Shown: piece after piece, positions 9,814 through 11,046 of the stretch
Layout of the letters: each line of letters begins with the position of its first letter
How positions within the stretch are numbered: the stretch's first letter is position 1
NCBI GenBank assembly: GCA_964416925.1
Contig: CAYQFQ010000022.1
Location: 1-11,046, forward strand
Reading direction: 5' to 3'
Origin: CAYQFQ01 sp964416925
GTDB lineage: Bacteria > Patescibacteriota > Minisyncoccia > Phycocordibacterales > GWA1-40-21
Length of the DNA: 11,046 nucleotides
Program-made: the position numbers and the translations under genes
Notes under the pieces: generated by a model
Database searches by the model: none
Told to the model about the DNA's origin: nothing
The model's input: the letters and a program-made list of their open reading frames with translations, nothing else

Positions 9814-10893
9814 CTATACGATATTTACCTTAGGGTATTTTTTCATAACTTCGATTAGCTTCTTAGCGTAAACCATAGGCGCTCCGTCTTCACCATATTT
9901 TGTCCTTAAACTAGATAAATATCTTTTTTCCAAACTATCAATCTCATTATAAATAATCCTGAGAGTGTTATATGAAATATTTTTAACTTCACTATCTTTT
10001 ACAATCTTGTCAAAAGCTTCAAATATATCAAGGAATACTACACTCTCTCGTTCTCTTAATTTCATTTTAGCCTCCATTACTATAGGCGACAATTCATTAC
10101 AGAATGATTTAAAGTAATTAGAAATGCTTTCGACAATTTTCTCATAATCACCCTTAACGAATATATCGAATCCTATTGCTAAATGTATCCTGTTCCCAAA
10201 TATTTTTTCTGCTTCATACGCAATATCTTCTGAATCAAGACAAATCAGAACACCATTTTCTGGAACAACACGGTATGATTCTTGTGCTACCCTTGATAAC
10301 CAATCCGCACCCCTTCCACTTCCAATTGACGACCATACATTTCCTGAATTAACAGTAGAGATGAACACATTACTACTTTTTTCTGGGCGAAGGGTAAGAT
10401 TCCTCAGTCCATCATCTTGAATAAATGCTGTAGGACAGTCATTGACATGCTTAACTTCATCAATCCTTTTTTCTGTTTCTGTTTGGTTAAAAAATGGATC
10501 GATAAGTTCTTGTCTACTTGCACCTAACATATATGCAACAGTAAATGCATACTTGAGACTTTCTTGGTCGCCACCAGAACCAATGTTGATTAATGGTTTT
10601 TCATTCGCAAGAGAAAGAACCATACTAGTCGAATCAAGATTCATTTGCATAATCTGTGTAAATAATTCTTGACCAGATATATCAGCAAGACTTTGTTCGA
10701 GATGCCTAGCTCGTGTCGTTTCATTATTCTCAGTTTTCTGTGAATCCTCAATAATTCTTAGTATTGGTTTAAACAGTTCATCGTCACTTGTTCTTATCAT
10801 AGATTTCCGTTCTGTATACCTGCTATCCATTTCCTCGATAAGGAGGTCTTTTCCATCGGGCATAGAATCATAGTTCTGTAACTTTTTTTCCAT
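9814..10893 (-). CDS. hypothetical protein, possibly a degenerate Rossmann-fold methyltransferase
   Basis: I do not recognise this 359-residue protein. It is soluble, with no signal or membrane span. The N-terminal 95 residues are polar and helical. Near residue 100, EKPLINIGSGGDQESLKYAF resembles a Rossmann strand and glycine loop (methyltransferase motif I). Further on, NVFISTVNSGNVWSSIGSGR and VPENGVLICLDSEDIAYEAE look like later strands of the same fold, the latter like the post-motif strand of SAM-dependent enzymes. The C-terminal 130 residues are helical (SISNYFKSFCNELSPIVMEA ... YNEIDSLEKRYLSSL). The SAM assignment rests only on these patterns and is tentative. A perfect -10 TATAAT ends 6 nt before the ATG (leaderless). 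No terminator precedes the structured element that follows on the same strand, so that element could be the 3' part of this mRNA. Confidence 0.7.
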   Translation of the reverse strand: MEKKLQNYDSMPDGKDLLIEEMDSRYTERKSMIRTSDDELFKPILRIIEDSQKTENNETTRARHLEQSLADISGQELFTQIMQMNLDSTSMVLSLANEKPLINIGSGGDQESLKYAFTVAYMLGASRQELIDPFFNQTETEKRIDEVKHVNDCPTAFIQDDGLRNLTLRPEKSSNVFISTVNSGNVWSSIGSGRGADWLSRVAQESYRVVPENGVLICLDSEDIAYEAEKIFGNRIHLAIGFDIFVKGDYEKIVESISNYFKSFCNELSPIVMEAKMKLRERESVVFLDIFEAFDKIVKDSEVKNISYNTLRIIYNEIDSLEKRYLSSLRTKYGEDGAPMVYAKKLIEVMKKYPKVNIV

Positions 10894-10899
10894 AAAATA

Positions 10900-10905
10900 A
10901 TTATA
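10900..10905 (-). promoter_or_regulatory. -10 element (TATAAT) giving a leaderless start at 10893
   Basis: A consensus TATAAT on minus is exactly 6 nt from the ATG at 10893. The -35 region is weak. Confidence 0.6.
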
Positions 10906-10943
10906 TCATGGAAACAACATACATAATGTTAAGCACCTGCGGC

Positions 10944-11046
10944 AGGATCGCGGGTACGCTTATCGCTTCTTACAGAAGCGGTACCCCTTTCCCATTTACT
11001 CATAATCAGAATTACTCGTAAATATGGGAGAAGGGTTTCGATTCCT
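10944..11046 (+). ncRNA. putative structured RNA (TTACA-hairpin element), cut by the right edge
   Basis: P1 is AGGATCG (10944-10950) with CGATTCCT (11039-11046, one bulged T), probably continuing outside the window. P2 is a perfect 6-bp stem CGCTTC-TTACA-GAAGCG (10964-10980). GTA follows, then P3: CCCTT/AAGGG and CCCAT/ATGGG with one bulge, capped by TTTAC/GTAAA (10985-11035). TTTCGATTCC (11036-11045) closes to P1. A competing pairing GGGTAC (10952-10957) with GTACCC (10981-10986) and a short CCTG-CGG-CAGG hairpin (10936-10946) lie at the 5' side. By analogy with the other loci, a terminator and a minus-strand tRNA should follow beyond 11046. Confidence 0.5.

Overview
The window looks like AT-rich chromosomal DNA of a Patescibacteria (Candidate Phyla Radiation) organism, most likely a Parcubacteria/Paceibacteria lineage. 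This is inferred from gene style and was not confirmed by a search. Pointers are a type IV pilin-like protein fused to a LamG domain, a DUF378 protein, an lmo0937-type mini membrane protein, a minimal GIY-YIG protein, a cupin of the type common in that group, short hypothetical proteins, and almost no Shine-Dalgarno sequences. Only one gene has a clear SD. At least five others have a TATAAT-like hexamer ending exactly 6 nt before the ATG, which implies leaderless mRNAs.

Layout. Positions 1-870 are on the minus strand: a partial gene leaving the left edge, a cupin and a charged coiled-coil protein. Positions 992-2590 are on the plus strand: the LamG pilin-like protein followed by a SpoU/TrmH rRNA methyltransferase. 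From 2664 to 4091 there are three minus-strand genes (DUF378, a one-helix membrane protein with its own SD and operator-like promoter, and an unknown). A 51-residue lmo0937-type membrane protein lies at 4218 on plus. Minus-strand genes for a phosphoribosyltransferase-like protein (4383-5234) and a cytoplasmic S8 peptidase (5539-6687) follow, separated by a structured intergenic region. From 7011 to 9506 there are housekeeping genes on minus: GIY-YIG followed directly by tRNA-His, a PduO-type cobalamin adenosyltransferase, tRNA-Leu(GAG), ribosomal protein L19 and an RluA-family pseudouridine synthase. tRNA-Val(TAC) is on plus at 9551. A 359-residue unknown protein is on minus at 9814-10893.

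The most unusual content is not protein coding. Each of the three tRNA genes ends in a hairpin terminator, and beyond it lies a 94-130 nt structured element in the opposite orientation, so the tRNA and the element converge on one terminator. Three elements (7969-8064 plus, 9696-9789 minus, 10944-11046 plus) share one architecture. A closing stem P1 encloses a hairpin with an invariant TTACA loop on stems of different sequence, then RGTA, a long second stem starting with CCC, and a T-loop-like TTCGA joining back to P1. The stems change in a compensating way, as expected of a conserved RNA. The element at tRNA-His (6757-6886) carries a 19-nt copy of the tRNA 3' end, and a diverged possible relative lies at 5299-5438. 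The element at the right edge has no tRNA within the window, so a minus-strand tRNA is predicted just outside it. I do not recognise this RNA family.
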